From Streptomyces sp. CG 926 (GTDB lineage: Bacteria > Actinomycetota > Actinomycetes > Streptomycetales > Streptomycetaceae): a stretch of 64,000 nt of DNA. How positions within the stretch are numbered: the first letter of the stretch is position 1; each line of letters starts with the position of its first letter. Shown here piece after piece: positions 20,659-31,600 of the stretch. Under the pieces are notes generated by a model. The model had not been told where the DNA came from, did not search any database, and was given only the letters and a program-made list of their open reading frames with translations. Where the stretch lies: contig NZ_QGGZ01000001.1 in assembly GCF_003148825.1 (NCBI RefSeq), positions 62,001 through 126,000 on the forward strand, read 5' to 3'. Position numbers and translations under genes: made by a program.

Positions 20659-22923
20659 GGAGCGGGGCGCGGCCTCGATGTCGAGGCGGACCAGGGCGCG
20701 CGCCGCGTCGAGGGCGGCGTGCACGCCGTCGGGTTCCGCGTGGCGGGCGATCACGTGCCCGAGCCGGTCGGAGGCGCTGCGGGGCCTGCGTACGGGAGCG
20801 CCGGGGGCGGCGGTGACCAGTACCGACTCGACTCCCGCGAGGGCCGCCGCGGCCTCGGCGCCGTGGACGGCCGTGAGGGTGCCGTCGGTGTCGGCGAGGA
20901 GGAACTGGATCCCGGCGTGGCCGGCCTCCTCGGCCTTGAGCTGCGGGGGCAGGCCGAGGGCGGCGCGCAGCTGCGCGTCGAGGAGGTCGACGCCGGTGGC
21001 GAGTCGGATCAGTTCGGGGATCATGCCGCCGGCCGGGCGCGGGTTGATCTCGACGAGGGCGGGCCCGTCGGCGGTCAGCTTGACCTCGGTGTGGGTGGCG
21101 CCCAGCCGGATCCCGGCCGCGTCCAGGGCCGCCGTCACCGTGTCGGTGATCGCCTGAGCGGTGGCGGCGGGCAGCGGGGCGGGGAAGAGGTGGCGGTGCT
21201 CGACGAAATGCGGGCCGGCGGTCACGGACTTGGCGGTGATGCCGACGCACACGGCCTGCCCGTCCCCACCGAACATCTCGACGCTGTACTCCGGCCCGTC
21301 CAGGTACTCCTCGACGAGGACGGTGCGGGCGGTGGGCATGCCCCGTACGTTGGTGTCGATCGCGAGGATCCGCTCGATCTGGGCGCGGACCTCGGCCTCG
21401 TCGGCGCAGAGCAGGACGTTGGTGGAGCCCGAGTCGTCGGCCGGCTTGACCACGCAGGGCAGTCCGGTACGGGCGACGGCGGCCGCGGCTTCGGCCGGCT
21501 CGCGGACGAGGGAGTACCGGGGCTGGCGGACGCCGGCGGCCCGCAGCCTCTCGCGCAGGGCGGACTTGTCGCGGCAGACGGCCACCGCCTCGGGCGCGTT
21601 GCCGGGCAGGCCGAGCCACTGGGCGATCCGGGCTGCGGCCGGTACGTAGAAGTCGCTGGTGGTGGTGACCCCGGCGATCTCCTCGCGGCGGAACCGCTCC
21701 TGTACGGCGGCGCGCAGGGCGGCGTCGGAGTTGGTGTCGCAGCGCACCACCTCGGCGCCGGTCTCGGCGAGTCCCCGGTAGCGGTCGGGGTCGCCGGTCA
21801 GCAGGACGGGTACGGTGCCCAGTTCGCGCGCCCGGTCCAGCGCGAGCATGCCGGTGCCGGTGGTGTTGGACTCCACGAACAGCAGGTGCCGGCCGATTCC
21901 GGCGGGTGGGCTGTAGGCGACGGTGGACCAGGTGCGGGCGGTCCCGTCGGGTCCGAGGGCGGCCGGCGCGGTGGCGGTGGGCACCTCGCGCAGCCGGTTC
22001 GTGTCCCAGTGCTCGTCGTTGTAGACGGTGTCGGCGTAGCGGTCGCCGCGGTCGGGGAGGATGCCGACGATCCGGGTCCCCGGCTCGGCGCGCTCGGCGA
22101 GGCCGGTGAGGACCCGGTAGACGGAGCCCGAGGTGTTGCCGCCGAAGATCTGCTGCTCGCGGGCGAGGTCCCAGGTCGCGGCGAAGGCTTCGTGGTCGTT
22201 GAGCCAGTGCACCTCGTCGACGAGGGTGCGGTCCAGGTTCTTGGGCAGCAGGCTGTTGCCCAGCCCGCTCTGCAGCCGCTGCGGTACGTCGGGCTGGCCG
22301 AAGAGGGCGCTGCCCACGCAGTCGACGCCGACGACGTGCAGGTCGGGCAGTCGCTCGCGCAGCGCCCGGGCGGTGCCGCACAGGGAGCCGCCGCTGCCGA
22401 CGGCTCCGACGAGGGTGTCGAACCGCCCCAGGTCCGCGAGGAGTTCACCGGCGAGGGTGCGGTAGGCGCCGGGGTTGTCGGGGTTGGTGTACTGCTGCGG
22501 CCAGAAGGCTCCAGGCAGTTCGTCGAGCAATTCCGCGAGCCGCTCCAGGCGGGCGCTCTGCCAGCCGTGGCTGGTCATGGCCGCGACGATGTGCACCCGG
22601 CAGCCCAGGGCGCGGAGTTTGGCGAGGGTGACGGGGTCGATGCGCGGGTCGGTGACGATGTGCACCTCGTGGCCGAGCGAGCGGCCGACGAGGGCGACGC
22701 CGAGGGCCATGGTCCCCGAGGAGCTCTCGATGACGGGCGCGCCCGGCTTCAGGGTGCCCAGCCGTCGGGCCTCCAGCAGGATGTTGCGGGCGACGCGGTC
22801 CTTCATCGCGAACAGGTTCTGCAGTTCCAGCTTGGCGTAGACCTCCACGCCTCGGGCCTCGCCCAGACGCAGCCGGACCAGCGGGGTCCCGCCGATCGCG
22901 TCCGTCACGGTGTCGAACAGCAT
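20656..22923 (-). CDS. PLP beta-replacement enzyme (DabA-like) fused to ATP-grasp ligase
   Basis: A 755-residue fusion. Residues 1 to about 330 are a cysteine-synthase-fold PLP enzyme: the Lys of NLFAMKDRVA is the expected Schiff-base residue and GAVGSGGSLCG the phosphate loop. Residues about 345-755 form an ATP-grasp ligase: VVKPADDSGSTNVLL, VEEYLDGPEYSVE and VEINPRPAGGMIPEL. With the adjacent threonine-kinase-like and argininosuccinate-lyase-like genes it matches the gene set proposed for 2,3-diaminobutyrate in friulimicin-type pathways. There O-phosphothreonine would take an amino donor such as aspartate and the lyase would then remove fumarate. The ATP-grasp half is not needed by that scheme and is the odd element; it may ligate the product or act independently. 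The ATG lies 2 bp after the kinase stop. Confidence 0.85.
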   Translation of the reverse strand: MLFDTVTDAIGGTPLVRLRLGEARGVEVYAKLELQNLFAMKDRVARNILLEARRLGTLKPGAPVIESSSGTMALGVALVGRSLGHEVHIVTDPRIDPVTLAKLRALGCRVHIVAAMTSHGWQSARLERLAELLDELPGAFWPQQYTNPDNPGAYRTLAGELLADLGRFDTLVGAVGSGGSLCGTARALRERLPDLHVVGVDCVGSALFGQPDVPQRLQSGLGNSLLPKNLDRTLVDEVHWLNDHEAFAATWDLAREQQIFGGNTSGSVYRVLTGLAERAEPGTRIVGILPDRGDRYADTVYNDEHWDTNRLREVPTATAPAALGPDGTARTWSTVAYSPPAGIGRHLLFVESNTTGTGMLALDRARELGTVPVLLTGDPDRYRGLAETGAEVVRCDTNSDAALRAAVQERFRREEIAGVTTTSDFYVPAAARIAQWLGLPGNAPEAVAVCRDKSALRERLRAAGVRQPRYSLVREPAEAAAAVARTGLPCVVKPADDSGSTNVLLCADEAEVRAQIERILAIDTNVRGMPTARTVLVEEYLDGPEYSVEMFGGDGQAVCVGITAKSVTAGPHFVEHRHLFPAPLPAATAQAITDTVTAALDAAGIRLGATHTEVKLTADGPALVEINPRPAGGMIPELIRLATGVDLLDAQLRAALGLPPQLKAEEAGHAGIQFLLADTDGTLTAVHGAEAAAALAGVESVLVTAAPGAPVRRPRSASDRLGHVIARHAEPDGVHAALDAARALVRLDIEAAPRS

Positions 22924-22925
22924 GC

Positions 22926-23906
22926 TCAGATCTCCAGCTCGGTGGGGTGGGCGGGCGGGGCCTTCGGGCTCCAGCTGTCGTCGGCGCCGAGGGAACGGTG
23001 GACGGACACCTCGCCGCCGAGAGCGGCGCAGCCGGCCCGGATGTGCTCGGTTTTGCCGGCGAGGGCGGGGTCGTTCGCCTCCAGGAGGACGCCGAGCATG
23101 GTGCCGCTGTGGGCGAGGACCAGGCCCAGTCCGTCGACCTCGCGGCACAGGGCGTGCAGTTCGGCGAATCCGGCGCGCCGGCGGCGGTGGGCGTTCATCT
23201 CGGCGCTGCGGGTGGCGACCGCGCCGACCTCGGCGAGGTCGCCGCGGGCCACGGCGTCGGTGAGCCGGTCCAACAGGCGTGCGTACTCCGCCCGGTCGGC
23301 GGCGTCGATGGCCCGGGCGCCCCTGTTGTGCGCGACGGTGTCGACCTGGCCGCCCTCGTCGTGGGCGACGACGGTGAGCGGCGGCAGCACCCCGAGCCGG
23401 CGGCCGAGGCGCACCTCTCGGTGGTGGAAGGCGACGATCTCGTCGTACATGACCCCGTCGGCCGGTTCGATGCCGCGCAGGAAGTCCTCCGTCTCGGCGG
23501 GGGTGAAGGCGCGCCCGTGGGCCGCCCCGACGGCTCGTACGGTGGCGACCAGGTCGGCGGAGGAGCTGGCGAGGCCCTTGCCCTCGGGCAGGTCCCCGGC
23601 GACCTCCAGCAGGCCGCCGTCCGCCGTGCCGAGGGCGGCCAGGACCGCCTCGGCGACACGACGGGACTTGGCCTTGTGCGCCGGGCGCACCCGGACCTCG
23701 CGGCGGCCGGGCTCGGGGTGGAACACGGCGGTGGCCCAGCGGGCGAGGGGGAAGGTGACCAGGAAGTCCCCCTGCGGGTGGGGCAGGGCGCCCTGGAGCA
23801 GTTCACCGAAGGTGCCGAAGGCGCTGCCGGAGCCGGGGCCGACGGGGGCGGCGCTCGCCCCCGCGACGGTGTCAGTGGGCGTGCTGTACGCGGGTGCGGG
23901 TGCCAT
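22926..23906 (-). CDS. GHMP kinase, L-threonine kinase-like (DabC/PduX-like)
   Basis: A 326-residue GHMP-family kinase. The N-terminal AFGTFGELLQG matches the signature of PduX-type L-threonine kinases, and PEGKGLASSSADLVATV is the GHMP ATP-binding loop. A predicted role is making O-phospho-L-threonine as the activated substrate for the PLP enzyme encoded next. The gene overlaps the upstream lyase gene by 35 bp and is almost contiguous with the PLP gene, so the three are one translational unit. Homoserine kinase activity is the main alternative. Confidence 0.8.
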   Translation of the reverse strand: MAPAPAYSTPTDTVAGASAAPVGPGSGSAFGTFGELLQGALPHPQGDFLVTFPLARWATAVFHPEPGRREVRVRPAHKAKSRRVAEAVLAALGTADGGLLEVAGDLPEGKGLASSSADLVATVRAVGAAHGRAFTPAETEDFLRGIEPADGVMYDEIVAFHHREVRLGRRLGVLPPLTVVAHDEGGQVDTVAHNRGARAIDAADRAEYARLLDRLTDAVARGDLAEVGAVATRSAEMNAHRRRRAGFAELHALCREVDGLGLVLAHSGTMLGVLLEANDPALAGKTEHIRAGCAALGGEVSVHRSLGADDSWSPKAPPAHPTELEI

Positions 23907-25440
23907 CGCCGGCCTCCTCCTGGATCGTGTCGTCGGGCGCTCCGTACAGGGCGCGGTCGCCCTCCTCGGCGCCCGCGCGGAGCGCGTCGGCGCGCGCCTC
24001 CCAGTCGGCGCGCAGCTGTGCGTAGGTCTCCTGCTGGGTACGCAGGACCGCGCGGACGGCGTCGGGGCGGGCCGAACCGGCGGACACCATGCGCTCCAGG
24101 CCCCGGTCGACGTCGAAGGCCTCGGCGAGGAGCCGGGCGGGGTCGGCGAGGGTGATGCCGTGTCCGGCGGCCGCCTCGGCCAGCAGGGCGGGTTCGCCCG
24201 GGGCGGGGGCGGCGCCCGCCGTCGCGGCGAGCACGACGTACTTCCCGGCGACGACCTGGGCGGTGCGCCAGGGCACCCCTTCGGTGAGGCAGAGGGCGTT
24301 GGCGAGGCTGAAGCCGCCGAGGAACTCGCGCTCGCAGACCGTGCGCATGCGGTCGGCGCGGAAGGTCAGCCTGCGCAGCACCTCGGTGAGGAGGCGGACG
24401 GTGCCGTGGGCCGAGTCGAAGGCGTTCAGCAGGTGGGTGCCGGCTTCCTTGGACACCTCGACGAGGTTGCAGAAGGGGGTGTTGCGCTGGCCCAGGAGCA
24501 CGTCGAAGTGGAAGGCGGTCAGGTGGGCGGTGCGTCCCCGGATGCGCTCCAGGACCGGGTAGTTCTTCTTCTGCGGCATGGCGGAGGAGATGCCGGACAG
24601 TTCGTCGGGCAGTTCGATGAACCCGTACTCGCTGCCGCCCCAGGTGAGCAGGTCGGTGGTGAAGCGGCTCAGCGCGGTGCCCAGCAGGCTGAGTTCCGCG
24701 GTCAGTTCGGCGCTCCAGCGGCGCGAGGCCACGGCGGTCAGGGCGTGGGGCTGCGGCCGGGAGAAACCGAGCAGCCTGGCCATCCGGTCGCGGTCCCAGG
24801 GCAGTTCCTGTCCGGCCATGGCGCCGGCGCCGAGCGGGCAGGCGTCGATGCCGTCGTACGCGTTCAGCAGCCGGGCGTGGGTGTGCAGCAGGTGCTCGGA
24901 GAGTGCGGCGAGGTGGAAGCCGGGGGTGATGATCTGGGCGGCCTGGAAGTGGGTGTAGCCCGGCATGGGCAGGTCACAGGTCGTCCGAGCCAACTCGTGC
25001 ACGACCGAACCGAGTTCGAGGAGGGCGTCGGCGAAGCGGGTGAGCTGGTCCCGGCCGTACATCACCTGGGCGCAGGCCTGGAGGTCGTTGCGGCTGCGGT
25101 CGGCGTGCCAGTGCGTGACCGGGGCGGGCAGGCCCGCCTCGACGTGCCGTTCGAGGGCGAAGGCGATGTCCGACATGTTGGCGCCGGGCTGCGCGCTGAG
25201 GGTGTCGGACCCGACGGCGTCCAGCAGGGCGGCGATCCGGTGGGCCTCCTCGGCGGTGATCAGGTCCATGCGGACGTACTCGGCGGCCAGGGTCTTCTCG
25301 ATGGCGACATAGTGGCGCAGCAGGTGGCGGGACTCGAACCCGAACTGCGGGGCGAGCACTTCGTCGTGGAGGAGTTCGGCGGGTCCGCCGCGGATCCGGC
25401 CGCTCAGCTCGGGGGCGGGCCCCGGGGTGTCACTCGTCAC
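23872..25440 (-). CDS. Argininosuccinate lyase-like enzyme (DabB-like)
   Basis: A 522-residue member of the fumarase/argininosuccinate lyase superfamily. Family marks are DRSRNDLQACAQ, PGYTHFQAAQ (substrate-binding His) and the signature ISSAMPQKKNYPV. No arginine-pathway genes are nearby. Beside a threonine-kinase-like and a cysteine-synthase-like gene, the likely job is elimination of fumarate from an aspartate adduct to free the beta-amino group of 2,3-diaminobutyrate (inference from the proposed friulimicin route). The GTG start at 25440 was chosen because the conserved N-terminus begins shortly after; the upstream extension is Arg-rich and unlikely. Confidence 0.85.
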   Translation of the reverse strand: MTSDTPGPAPELSGRIRGGPAELLHDEVLAPQFGFESRHLLRHYVAIEKTLAAEYVRMDLITAEEAHRIAALLDAVGSDTLSAQPGANMSDIAFALERHVEAGLPAPVTHWHADRSRNDLQACAQVMYGRDQLTRFADALLELGSVVHELARTTCDLPMPGYTHFQAAQIITPGFHLAALSEHLLHTHARLLNAYDGIDACPLGAGAMAGQELPWDRDRMARLLGFSRPQPHALTAVASRRWSAELTAELSLLGTALSRFTTDLLTWGGSEYGFIELPDELSGISSAMPQKKNYPVLERIRGRTAHLTAFHFDVLLGQRNTPFCNLVEVSKEAGTHLLNAFDSAHGTVRLLTEVLRRLTFRADRMRTVCEREFLGGFSLANALCLTEGVPWRTAQVVAGKYVVLAATAGAAPAPGEPALLAEAAAGHGITLADPARLLAEAFDVDRGLERMVSAGSARPDAVRAVLRTQQETYAQLRADWEARADALRAGAEEGDRALYGAPDDTIQEEAGDGTRTRVQHAH

Positions 25441-25597
25441 GTGGTGTGTTCCGTTTCCTGTTCTGGTGCGGGGCGCGCGGGCATGCCGGGGCACGCCTCG
25501 TCGGCGCACGGCGCGCGAAGGGCTGGGGCGGGGTGGAAGGGCCAGGGGGTGTCTCGTCGCTCGGGGCGAGCCGTCCTGATCGGCAGGACCCCCCTAC

Positions 25598-25624
25598 GGG
25601 CGCCCCGGGCGGGCCGGGGCGCCC
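25598..25624 (-). terminator. GC-rich hairpin just after the NRPS stop
   Basis: GGGCGCCCCGG (25598-25608) pairs perfectly with 25614-25624 over a 5-nt loop. It starts 2 bp past the stop of the Thr-Ser NRPS gene and stands in the 186-bp gap before the lyase gene, the longest gap inside the array. It could terminate or attenuate transcription between the large NRPS and the precursor genes. Confidence 0.55.
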
Positions 25625-25626
25625 GG

Positions 25627-28600
25627 TCAGCGCTGGTCGGCCTCGGCGAGGGCGGTACGCAGCAGGGCGGCGGCCTGGGTGCTGTGCGGCGGCCGCATCA
25701 GCCCGTAGTGGTCGGTGGCGGCGTCGTGGCGGGTGAAGCCCGCCCGGGCCCGGCCCGCCCATCGTTCGGCCGCGTGCTCCCGGGCCCCGGTCGTGCTCTG
25801 GAGGAACAGGACGGGGCACGGCGCGGCCGAGGGCTCGTACGCGGCGGCGGCGCGGATCCCGGTGCGGAACACCGCGTAGTGCCGGGCGAGGTCCCGCGGG
25901 TCCAGGCCGGGGGCGAAGCCCTCGCGTTCCACCTGCTCGGCGAGGACGGCGAGCCGGGCGGGGGTGTCGGCGACGCTCCGCAGGGCGCTCCGCAGCACGG
26001 ACAGGCTCTCGTCGGTGGGGTCGAACCCCGCGGAGCGGGCCAGGTCCTCGTGGAACCACTCCAGCAGCTCGTTCTCGTCGGCGGGGACGTGGCCGGGCTC
26101 CGGGTGGCCGGTGTCCAGCAGCGCGAGGGTCGCCACCTCCTGTCCGGCGGCGCGTAGTTGGACCGCCATCTCGTAGGCGAGGAGCCCGCCGAAGGACCAG
26201 CCGGCCAGGTGGTAGGGGCCGGTGGGGCGGATCCGGCGCAGGGTCTCCAGGTGGGCGGCGGCCAGCTCCTCGACGGTGGCGTCGGGCGCCGGTCCGGACG
26301 TGGTGTCGGGCGTGGCGTCGGATGTCGGGTCGGATGCCGGGTCGGATGTCGGGTCGGGGTCGGTCAGCCCGGGCGCGGTCAGGCCGAACACCGGTCGATC
26401 GGAGCCCAGTTCGGCGGCCAGGGCGCGGTAGCACAAGACGTTGCCGCCGATCGGGTGGACCAGGACGAGCGGGTCGAGCGTGCCCTCGGTCCGCAGGCGC
26501 ACCACCGGGTCCGGGAGCGCCTCGCCATGGCGGCCGCGCAGCAGATCGGCCTGCCGGGCGACGGTCGGGTGCTCCAGGACGGCCGAGACGCCGAGGCGTT
26601 CGCCGAAGGCCTGGTTGATCCGGCCGATCAGGCGCAGGGCGTCGATGGAGTGCCCGCCCGACTCGAAGAAGTCGTCGTGGACGCCGACCGGGCCGGCGGC
26701 CAGGAGGTGCTCCCAGATCCCGGCGAGGCGGGCTTCGAGGGCGTCGCGGGGCGGGGTCGGCTCGACACCGCCGCGCAGGTCGGCGGGGTCCGGGTCGGGC
26801 AGGGCGGCGCGGTCCAGCTTGCCGTTGGCGGTCAGCGGGAGGGCCGTCAGGCACACCCAGGCGGAGGGGACCATGTACTCGGGGAGCCGCTCCCGGGCGT
26901 GGCGGACCAGTTCGCCCGGTTCGGGGGCGGTGGCGGTGTCCGGGCCGACCGCCTCGGGGACGAAGTAGCCGACCAGGCGTTCGCCGCGGGGCAGGACCGC
27001 GCAGTCGCGCACGCCGGGGTGTTCGGCGAGGACGGCCTCGATCTCCCCGGGCTCGACGCGGAAGCCGCGGATCTTGAGCTGGTGGTCGGTGCGGCCCGCG
27101 TACTCCAGGGCTCCGTCCGGGCGGTGTCGGGCCAGGTCACCGGTCCGGTAGAGGCGACGGGTGGTGCCGTCGGGGCCGGTGTGTTCGATGAACCGCTCGG
27201 CGGTGAGCTCGGGTCGTCCGTGGTACCCGTCGGCGAGGCCGACGCCTTCGAGGAAGAGCTCACCGGTGACGCCGAGGGGGACCTCGGCCAGGCGGCGGTC
27301 CAGGACGTGGGTGCGCATGTTGGCGATGGGCCGGCCGATGGGCACGGTGTCGCCGCCGTCCGGCCGGCACTGCCAGTAGGTGACGTCGACGGCCGCCTCG
27401 GTGGGCCCGTAGAGGTTGTGCAGTTCGACGCCGGGCAGCCGCTCGAAGAACCTGCGCTGGACCTCGTACGGCAGGGCCTCGCCGCTGCAGACCACCCGGG
27501 TCAGGCCGGCCGCGCCGGCCACGGCCGCGGGGTCGTCGAGGAACACGCTGAGCATCGACGGGACGAAGTGCACCGTGCTGACCCCGTCGGCCTGGATCAG
27601 GCCGGCGAGGTAGCCGGGGTCGCGCTGGCCGCCGGGGCGGGCGAGGACCAGGGTGGCGCCCGTCAACAGCGGCCAGAACAGCTCCCAGACGGAGACGTCG
27701 AAGGTGTACGGCGTCTTGTGCAGCACCCGCTCCCCCGGGGTCAGCCCGTACTCGTCCTGCATCCACAGCAGCCGGTTGGCGATGGCGCGGTGCGAGACCA
27801 CGACCCCCTTGGGCTTGCCCGTGGATCCCGAGGTGAAGATCATGTACGCCGGATCGGACGGCTCGGGCGCCCGGGCAGGACCCGCGGTGCCCGTCGCGGC
27901 CTCGTCCGGCCGCAGGACGGTGACCCCGGAATCCTCCAGCCGCCGGGCCCACGCGCCCTCGGAGACCACCAGGCCGATGCCGGACTCGGCGAGCAACGAC
28001 CGTACGCGCGGCGCCGGGTGCTCGGGGTCCAGCGGGACGTAGGCGGCGCCGGACTTGAGGACGGCGAGGAGTACGACGGGCAGGGCCAGGGAGCGTTCCA
28101 GCAGCAGGCCGACGAAGGTGCCGGGGCCGGCGCCCCGTTCCCGCAGCGCCGCGCACAGCCGCTCGGCCTCGGTGTCGAGCTCGCGGTAGGTCAGCTCGGC
28201 GCCCTCGAAGCGGACGGCGGGGGCGTCGGGCGTCAGGTCCCGCTGCTCGTCGATCAGCCGGGTCAGGACGTACGGCCGCGGGTGATCGACGGCGGTGCGG
28301 TTCCAGTCGGCGTAGCGGCGGTGTTCGGCCTGCGGCAGCAGGTCGGCGGCCGTGCAGTCACGGTCCGGGAACTCGGCGAGGTCGTGCAGGGCGGCCGTGT
28401 AGGAGGCGTGGGCGCTCGCCATCTGCTCCTCGGAGAACTGGGCCGCGTCGAAGCGCAGTCCGAGTTCGAGCAGGGCGCCGTCGGGGCTGCGGGAGAACTC
28501 CGCGCCGAAGGCGAAGTCGGTCCCGGCCTCTCCGATCTCCTCCAGCACGGTGAACGCGCCGTCGGCCGGCCCGTCCTGTTCCACGTGGAAGTGGGTGTAG

Positions 28601-31600
28601 TTGAAGAAGGTCTCGAAGAGCGGGCCGCCCCCGGACAGGCGCTGGATCTCGGCGAGCGGGAAGCGGCGGTGCGCGTGCAGCTGCGCCTCCGCGGCGGCCA
28701 CGTGCCCGACGAGGCCGCGCCAGCTGAGCCCGGTGATCGCGAGACTCAACGGCAGGGTGTTCAGGAAGACGCCGACGACCTTGTCGCCGTCGGTCTCCTC
28801 GGCGCGGCCGTTGTGGACCACTCCGGTGGTGACCGCGTCGCCGCCGCCCAGCAGGGCCATGGCCCTCAGGTGCGCGGCGAGCAGGACGGTGCGCAGCGGT
28901 ACGCCGCATGCGGCGGCCAGGTCGGTGAGCCGGGCGTGCAGTTCCTCGGGCAGGGGCGCGAGGTACCAGGACATCCGGGCGGGTCCGCCGGTCGCCGCGG
29001 GGCGGGGCAGCCGGGTCGCGGGGGCGTCGGTGGCCTTGCCGGTCCAGAAGGCGCGCTGCTCGGGGTCGGCCAGCGCGGCCCGTTCGAGGGCGACGAAGGA
29101 GGCGAGCCGGGAGCGCGGGCCGGCCTGCGGGGAGGGGCCGTCCGCGGGGGTCCGGGCGGCGAGCGCCTCGGTGTAGCAGGAGGCGAGTTCGGTGAGGAGC
29201 GAACGTTCGCTCCAGCCGTCGAGAACGGCGTGGTGCTCGGCGACGAACAGTTGGAGCCGGGTGTCGGAGAGCCGCTGGACGTGGAACCGGATCAGCGGGG
29301 GCCGGTCCCAGTCGAAGGGCCGGTCCCGCTCGGCGGCGTAGCGCGCGGCGACGGCGGTGCGCTGCGCCTCGGCGTCGAGTCCGTGCAGGTCCTCGAAGGT
29401 GAGCTCCGGGCGGGCGCCGCGGTGCACGAGTTGGAGGGGCTCGGTGAATCCGTGCGGGTCGAAGGAGGTGCGCAGCATCTCGTGCCGGGCGGCGAGGACC
29501 TCGACGGTGGTCCGCCAGGCTTCCTCGGAGAAGGGCACTTCGATCAGGTAGGAGGCCACGTTGTGGTAGACGCGTCCGCCGGCCGACGGCAGGTCGCTGT
29601 GGTAGAGCATGCCGGCCTGCAGCCGGGTCATCGGGTAGGCGTCCTCCAGCCCTTCGGGCAGGGCGGCGCGGTCCGCGGAGCTCAGCAGTGCGAACGGCTC
29701 GTACGGGGCAACGGCCGCGGCCGCGGCCCGGTCCCGTGAGGTGACGAGCGGGGCGAGGGCGCGGGCCGTCGAGGAGCTCATGAGGTCGGCGACGGTGAGG
29801 TCGAGGCCTCGCTCGCGGACCCGGGCGAGCACCTGGAGGGAGCGGATGGAGTCCCCGCCGAGGGCGAACCAGTTGTCCAGGGCGCCGACCCGTTCGTGCC
29901 CCAGGACCTGGGCGAAGACCTCGGTGAGCGCGGTCTCGACCGGCCCTCGGGGTGCCTCGTAGGCGGCGGTGGGGGTACGGGCCACCGAGCCGGGCGCGGG
30001 CAGCCGGCGTCGGTCGGTCTTGCCGTTGGCGGTCAGCGGGAAGGCGGGCAGGGTGACGAACGCGCCGGGGATCATGTAGCCGGGCAGCCGCCGCGCGAGG
30101 TGCTCGCGCATGTCCTCGACGGTGGGGCCCGCCCCGTCCTCGGCCCCGGTCACGGCCAGGTAGCCGACCAGGACGTCGTTCCCCGCCGGATCCGGTGCGA
30201 CGAGTGCGACCGCGGCGTCGACGAGGGGGTGGGCGGCCAGGGCGGCCTCGACCTCGCCCAGTTCTATCCGGAAGCCGCGCAGTTTGACCTGGTGGTCGAT
30301 GCGGCCGAGGTACTCCAGGTCCCCGTCGGGCAGGGCCCGCGCCAGGTCTCCGGTGCGGTAGAGCCGCTCGCCGGCCGAGAGCCCGGCGGGTGCGTCGGCG
30401 ACACGGCCCTCGGCAGCGTCGCCGAGTCCGGTGGGGAAGCGCTCGGCGGTGAGTTCGGGCCGGCGCAGGTAGCCGCGGGCCAGGCCCGCACCGGCGACGT
30501 ACAGCTCCCCGACGGCGCCGCGCGGGACGGTCCGGCCGCGCGCGTCGAGCAGGTGCAGGCGCAGGTCGGGGATGGGCACGCCGATGACGCTGCCGCGGCC
30601 CTCCTCGGCGTCGCGGGCGGTCAGCGGCCGGTAGGTGACGTGCACGGTCGTCTCGGTGATGCCGTACATGTTGACCAGGCGGGGTGCGGTGTCGCCGTGC
30701 CGGGCGAACCACCCGGCGAGGGCGGCGACGTCGAGTGCCTCCCCGCCGAAGACGACATGGCGCAGGCCGAGCCCGGAGTCGGCCGGTCCGGCCGTGCGGT
30801 GGTGTTCCTCGTCGGCCCGGGCCAACTGGTAGAAGGCGGAGGGGGTCTGGTTGAGGACGGTGACCCGCTCGGCGCGCAGCAGTCGGTGGAACTCCTCGGG
30901 CGAGCGGCTGGTCCCGTACGGGACCACGACGAGGCGGCCGCCGTGGGCGAGGGCTCCCCACAGCTCCCAGACGGAGAAGTCGAAGGCGATGGAGTGGAAG
31001 AGGGTCCACACGTCGTCGGGGCCGAAGCCGAACCAGTGGTCGGTGGCGGAGAACAGCCGGGTGACGTTGGCGTGGGGCACCAGGGTGCCCTTGGGGAGGC
31101 CGGTGGACCCGGAGGTGTAGATGACGTAGGCCAGGTGGTCCGGGGTCACGCCGGTGTCGGGGGCGGTGTCCGGTTCGGCGGCCAGGAGCGGGGCGTCGGC
31201 GAGCAGGTCGACGGTGTGCAGGCCGGGGGCGTCCCACAGGGCGCGGGTGTCGGTGGTGCCGACGACGTGCTCCAGGCGGGCGTCCTGGACGATGTGGCGC
31301 AGCCGCTCGGGCGGGTTGTCGGGGTCGAGCGGCAGGTAGGCGCCGCCGGCCTTGAGGATGCCGAGCAGCGCGACGACGAGGTCGGCGGAGCGGGGCAGGC
31401 ACAGTCCGACGAGGGTGTCGGGACCTACACCGAGGGCGCGCAGCCGGTGCGCCAGCCGGTTGGCCCGGGTGTCGAGCTCGCGGTAGGTGAGGGTCGTGCC
31501 CTCGTGGACGAGGGCGACCGCGTCGGGGGTGCGGGCGGCGTGGCCGGCGAAGATCTCGTGGACGCAAGGCAGCTCGCCCGGGGTGTGCGGGAGGGCGGCG

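Noticed and set aside
24992..25437. Argininosuccinate-lyase-like gene as the housekeeping argH
   Set aside because: No arginine genes are nearby, it overlaps the kinase gene and lies inside the NRPS operon; a specialised role is more likely.
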